Assembly: GCA_964428905.1 (NCBI GenBank)
Contig: CAYSAA010000140.1
Location: 1-45,891, forward strand
Direction: 5' to 3'
DNA length: 45,891 nucleotides
Origin: CAYSAA01 sp964428905
GTDB lineage: Bacteria > Atribacterota > Phoenicimicrobiia > Phoenicimicrobiales > Stramentimicrobiaceae
Positions 43,086 through 45,891 of the stretch are shown piece after piece; position 1 is the first letter of the stretch; every line of letters starts with the position of its first letter. The position numbers and the translations under genes were made by a program. Under the pieces are notes generated by a model. It was not told where the DNA came from. It was given only the letters and a program-made list of their open reading frames with translations, and ran no database searches.

Positions 43086-43110
43086 CAAATTTTTTGAAAG
43101 AAGGATAAAA

Positions 43111-43653
43111 ATGAAAGCATTATTAATTATTGATGTACAAAATGATTTTTTAACAGGTGGCTCTTTAGCAGTAGAAAACGCAGAGCAGGTAATCCCTGTC
43201 ATTAATAGCTTGATGGATAAATTTAGCCTTGTCTTGGCATCAAAAGACTGGCATCCTGAACAAACTGCGCATTTTGAGAAATGGCCGGTTCATTGCGTGG
43301 CCGAAAGTAAAGGGGCTGAATTTCATCCTGACCTTGAGCAGGGGAAAATTGAAAAAATTTTTTATAAAGGAACCGGGAATAAAGATGACGGCTATTCTGC
43401 CTTTGAGGCCACAAATATAAAACTTATAGAATTTTTAACAGAAAAAGGGATTACAGAACTTTATATCTCTGGAATAGCGCTGGAGTTTTGTGTTAAATCT
43501 TCTGCTTTGGATGCTCTTAAGGAAGGTATTCAAGTATTTTTGGTTCGTGATGCTATTGCTACATTTTCTAAAGAGACAGAAAAAATTAATCAACAATTTT
43601 CTGAAATCGAGAAAGCTGGTGCCCAAGTTGTTCTATCCAGTCAAATTAACTAA
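43111..43653 (+). CDS. pncA: Nicotinamidase
   Basis: A 180-residue isochorismatase-fold amidohydrolase that converts nicotinamide to nicotinate in NAD salvage. All catalytic residues are visible: Asp8 (LIIDVQNDF), Lys86 (FYKG) and Cys127 (GIALEFCVKSSA). The metal ligands Asp46 and His48 (DWHPEQ), His54 (AHF) and His61 (PVHCV) are in the expected places, as is GAEFHPDLEQGKIEKIFYKG. GAAAGAAGGA gives a ribosome binding region before the ATG at 43111. It begins 25 bases after the FMN-reductase-like gene, same strand, so it probably belongs to the giant-protein operon. This placement supports a pyridine-nucleotide theme for the cluster. Confidence 0.95.
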   Translation: MKALLIIDVQNDFLTGGSLAVENAEQVIPVINSLMDKFSLVLASKDWHPEQTAHFEKWPVHCVAESKGAEFHPDLEQGKIEKIFYKGTGNKDDGYSAFEATNIKLIEFLTEKGITELYISGIALEFCVKSSALDALKEGIQVFLVRDAIATFSKETEKINQQFSEIEKAGAQVVLSSQIN

Positions 43654-43843
43654 TCCTGATTATTTAAGACGGGAAAAGTGAGGTGGCCTACGTAATTATT
43701 ATAAGAACTGGTTAGAAAAGCTGGCTCCTCATGAACCTGTTCACCATACCGGCGTAGTGATGGTGCAGAGCTTCTTACAGCCACCCGCTATGCAGGTGCG
43801 ATATTTACTTGATTAGTAAAAAGCAAGATAAAAGGAGGCTATA
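43654..43843 (+). other. Gap with locally GC-rich, protein-like remnant
   Basis: The gap between pncA and the next gene holds a stretch (about 43682-43816) visibly richer in G and C than its surroundings. One frame is open for 44 codons after a TGA at 43679-43681, reading GGLRNYYKNWLEKLAPHEPV, then HHTGVVMVQSFLQPP and MQVRYLLD, and ends at TAG. It has no start codon with a binding site. It could be a fragment of a degraded or acquired gene, or a structured RNA. I could not assign it to a family. A strong AAAGGAGG at its end belongs to the next gene. Confidence 0.4.
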
Positions 43844-44296
43844 TTGAAAGAGTTACCCCAAAAAGATGTAGAGAAATATTGGAAAGAAAAAGAACAGGAA
43901 ATTGGTGAAGAAATCAAGGGAAAAGATATGAGTGAATATATACGTGGCTACCAGGGCATAAAGGATAGAACCTGGGGTCTTTTATACTATACCGAAAGTT
44001 CCTTCTATTTTCAGACATTTCCAAAAAAAAATTGGTTTAACTCTTTCATAGGGGGTAGGCAGACAGAGGATTCCGGGAAAACAATTAATTTTCGTATATT
44101 ATGGGAAGAGGTTAAAGAAATTAATCTCCCACCAAACAGAAATGCTTTGCTGACCATTTTTTCTCCTCCGGATTACCGAGTTTATATTTCATACCAAATA
44201 GGTAGTCAAGAAAATAAGTTGGTCCTTATGATGTATTCCCGGAAGAATAGAGATAGATTCATAGATTGTTATCATCAATGTAAAAATAAAAAATAA
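43844..44296 (+). CDS. Uncharacterised 150-residue protein
   Basis: The start is TTG at 43844, set by an AAAAGGAGG 6 bases upstream; no ATG is better placed. The product begins with a charged helix (KELPQKDVEKYWKEKEQEIGEE), then MSEYIRGYQGIKDRTWGLLYY, a beta-rich middle (SSFYFQTFPKKNWFNSFIGG, FRILWEEVKEINLP) and RKNRDRFIDCYHQCKN at the end. The strand-rich core with a final helix is reminiscent of PH/GRAM-like domains, but no family is recognised with confidence. No membrane segment or signal peptide. It is separated from pncA by 190 bases and from YigZ by 129. Confidence 0.7.
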   Translation: MKELPQKDVEKYWKEKEQEIGEEIKGKDMSEYIRGYQGIKDRTWGLLYYTESSFYFQTFPKKNWFNSFIGGRQTEDSGKTINFRILWEEVKEINLPPNRNALLTIFSPPDYRVYISYQIGSQENKLVLMMYSRKNRDRFIDCYHQCKNKK

Positions 44297-44425
44297 GTAT
44301 TTCAGTCTCCATTCATTCTTTTAACGATGTAACAAAAGTCTGTCTGCGTGAGATTAAACATAACTAAGAAGTTGTTTTGTTAGAATAAGGTAAAGGGGAA
44401 ATAAGGGAAAACAGAAAATAGCAAA

Positions 44426-45064
44426 ATGGAAAAAATAGATAATTATCAAACTGTAGAGCATTTTGTTAAGTTAAAAAGAACAATCAATAAAAGTAGTTTT
44501 ATTGCATTTATAAAGGAAGTTGAAAATAAACAAGAAGCAAAAATGTTTCTAAAATCAATTGTGCAACAGTTTCCTGATGCTACTCACCATTGCTGGGCAT
44601 ATCAAATAGGGATTGAAAATGAAGAGATTGCCCAATATTCAGATGCAGGAGAACCCGCCAATTCGGCAGGTCCTCCCATATTACAAGCCATCAGGCGTGA
44701 AAACATTACCAATACAATGGTGGTTGTTATTCGTTATTTTGGTGGTATAAAATTAGGTATAAGTGGACTTAGAAAATCCTATCGGGATATTGCCCTAAAA
44801 GGATTGCAGTTAGCGGGGAAAAAAAATAAATATCCATTGAGAGAATTTATGCTTGAAGGTATTGGATACCAGTCATTAGGAGCTATTCTCCAATCGATTG
44901 AAAGTCAGGAAGGTCGAATAGTTAACGTACATTATGGAAAAGAAGTAAAAATCATAGTGTGTCTTTCTGATAAACTTCAAGAATGGATTATCCAAATCGT
45001 TAAGAACAATACCCAGGGTGAAGGTTGTGTTCAGACTGGAAAATTACGCTGGTACCATAAATAG
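44426..45064 (+). CDS. yigZ: YigZ/IMPACT family protein
   Basis: A 212-residue protein of the YigZ/IMPACT (UPF0029) family. The N-terminal domain shows SSFIAFIKEVENKQEAKMFL, HHCWAYQIG and the signature YSDAGEPANSAGPPILQAI, with VVVIRYFGGIKLGISGLRKSYRD. The C-terminal ~75 residues form the smaller ferredoxin-like UPF0029 domain (LGAILQSIESQEGRIVNVHYG). IMPACT/YigZ proteins bind nucleic acid or ribosomes and, in eukaryotes, affect GCN2 signalling; the bacterial function is not established. The start is ATG 44426, with purine-rich sequence (AAGGGAAAACAG) ahead. Confidence 0.92.
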   Translation: MEKIDNYQTVEHFVKLKRTINKSSFIAFIKEVENKQEAKMFLKSIVQQFPDATHHCWAYQIGIENEEIAQYSDAGEPANSAGPPILQAIRRENITNTMVVVIRYFGGIKLGISGLRKSYRDIALKGLQLAGKKNKYPLREFMLEGIGYQSLGAILQSIESQEGRIVNVHYGKEVKIIVCLSDKLQEWIIQIVKNNTQGEGCVQTGKLRWYHK

Positions 45065-45183
45065 TTGAGCAGATTTGTAACTCCCTGCATAATTATCAAG
45101 AGGGCATGACTTGCAGTACATCAAATTAATGTACATGGTGCAATGTAAGTGTAAAAATAGAACTTAGATGAAAGGAAAAGATA

Positions 45184-45693
45184 ATGAAAACCCTTATTGT
45201 TTACTATTCACGATCCGGTAGAACACGAAAAATTGCTGAACAAATTAGTTTAAAATTAAAAGCAGAGATAGAAGAAATTAGAGATCATAGAAACAGGAAA
45301 GGGATATTTGGATTCATTACAAGTGGAAACGAGGCATATCTCGGGAGAGTACCCATTATCGATAAGTTAAAACAAGACCCTGCTCATTACGATGTTGTTG
45401 TTATTGGAACCCCAATTTGGGCTAATCATATATCAACCCCCGTTCAATCTTTTCTACAAGAATATAAGGATAATTTAAAAAAAGTTGCCTTTTTCTGTAC
45501 AAGTATGGGCTCAGACCCAAAGCCTGTATTTACTAATATGCAAAAAATCATAGAACAAGACCCAATAGTAATTATAAATATAACTACCAGAGATATCAGG
45601 CATCAATATCATATCGAGATGGTTGATGAGTTTGTACAAAAAATAAAACGTTTAGAAACGGAAACAGAACTGCATAAAAATAATGATAAATAA
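45184..45693 (+). CDS. Flavodoxin family protein
   Basis: A 169-residue flavodoxin-like protein. The FMN phosphate loop is YYSRSGRTRKIA in the first 20 residues, then IEEIRDHRNRKGIFGFITSGNEAYLGRVP, VVVIGTPIWANHISTPVQSFL (isoalloxazine loop with Trp) and VAFFCTSMGSDPKPVFTNM. It likely acts as a one-electron carrier or NAD(P)H-linked small reductase. AGGAAAAG precedes the ATG. An imperfect hairpin (arms TTGCA/TGCAA and TACAT/ATGTA, 45111-45143) lies in the upstream gap. The final 11 bases overlap the next gene, so translation is coupled. Confidence 0.9.
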   Translation: MKTLIVYYSRSGRTRKIAEQISLKLKAEIEEIRDHRNRKGIFGFITSGNEAYLGRVPIIDKLKQDPAHYDVVVIGTPIWANHISTPVQSFLQEYKDNLKKVAFFCTSMGSDPKPVFTNMQKIIEQDPIVIINITTRDIRHQYHIEMVDEFVQKIKRLETETELHKNNDK

Positions 45694-45891
45694 TCAACAG
45701 TTTGAGAGATTGGTGATAAAGGCTATCCGCGAATTGCCGGAATATTTCAGGAACAAGATGGAGAATATTACCATTCATATTGAAGATAGGCCTAATAAAA
45801 ATACATTAAAACAGCTAGGTTTAAAATCACCCTATTCGATATTAGGCCTTTACCAGGGAGTCCCTATTACTCGTCGGGGAATTCATTATCG
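45683..45891 (+). CDS. Zincin-like metallopeptidase family protein (5' end only)
   Basis: The ATG at 45683 overlaps the flavodoxin stop by 11 bases, and 69 codons are visible before the window ends. The sequence FERLVIKAIRELPEYFRNKM followed by NITIHIEDRP and SILGLYQGVPITRRGIHY matches the start of the bacterial 'metallopeptidase family' (PF06262, zincin-like), where the motif HExxH follows about 35 residues later, beyond the window. The metal site is therefore not seen. Expected total size is about 110-130 residues. Confidence 0.78.
   Translation, partial: MINNQQFERLVIKAIRELPEYFRNKMENITIHIEDRPNKNTLKQLGLKSPYSILGLYQGVPITRRGIHY

Noticed and set aside
1..45891. tRNA, rRNA, CRISPR array or complete transposase gene
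   Set aside because: I looked for tRNA-like GTTCGAATCC loops, spaced repeats and transposase motifs on both strands and saw none; a dedicated scan would be more sensitive.

Overview
Low-GC (visibly AT-rich) bacterial chromosome segment of about 45.9 kb, densely packed with genes, most of them on the + strand. Shine-Dalgarno sites of the AGGAGG type, lipoprotein signal peptides and the gene set (separate transketolase C-terminal subunit, oligoendopeptidase F, LivJHMGF, GH65 phosphorylase, orphan PgsW-like protein) point to an anaerobic heterotrophic bacterium. A Clostridia-like or candidate-phylum lineage such as Atribacterota would fit, but the sequence alone does not settle the phylum. I saw no rRNA, tRNA, CRISPR array or intact insertion sequence.

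Layout. 1-5 kb: end of a transketolase C-terminal subunit, a MoaD/ThiS-like protein, a Cof-type HAD phosphatase, MsrA, a SIMPL-domain protein, a DUF362 protein, a truncated M29 aminopeptidase N-domain and a pRiA4b ORF-3-like protein. 5.0-10.2 kb (minus strand): a trehalose-type cassette. A protein fusing a beta-phosphoglucomutase-like HAD domain to a trehalose-6-phosphate phosphatase overlaps a GH65 phosphorylase gene, followed by a receiver domain that lacks its phospho-acceptor and a CBS-pair protein. 10.4-12.6 kb: a NamZ/DUF1343 exo-muramidase converging on a LOG-family nucleosidase. 13.0-17.8 kb: a branched-chain amino-acid ABC operon livJ-livH-livM-livG-livF, with a perfect 14-bp stem-loop between livJ and livH and a terminator at the end. 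17.8-32 kb: glycosyltransferase, SDR dehydrogenase, MFS transporter, PlsC-type acyltransferase, PgsW-like protein with a decayed region behind it, histidine phosphatase, a two-gene sodium/solute symporter unit, flavodoxin, beta-CASP RNase, inositol monophosphatase family protein and oligoendopeptidase F. 32-33.4 kb: two predicted lipoproteins.

The most striking part is 33.5-43.7 kb. A bifunctional NAD(P)HX repair enzyme (Nnr) diverges from a tightly coupled set of four genes. The first encodes a 1665-residue protein that strings together an HD phosphohydrolase domain, a long helical HEAT-like region, a NadD-like nucleotidyltransferase, a GNAT-like domain and a type I phosphoribosyltransferase-like domain. 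Next come a lactate/malate-dehydrogenase-like NAD-binding protein (4-nt overlap), an FMN-reductase-like protein with a four-Cys cluster (no gap), and a nicotinamidase with a complete set of catalytic and metal residues (25-nt gap). Together they suggest an unrecognised system for making, salvaging or modifying a pyridine-nucleotide-like cofactor. The individual domains are recognisable, but their combination and role are inferred.

43.8-45.9 kb: an unknown 150-residue protein, a YigZ/IMPACT protein, a second flavodoxin and the start of a zincin-like metallopeptidase that runs off the window.
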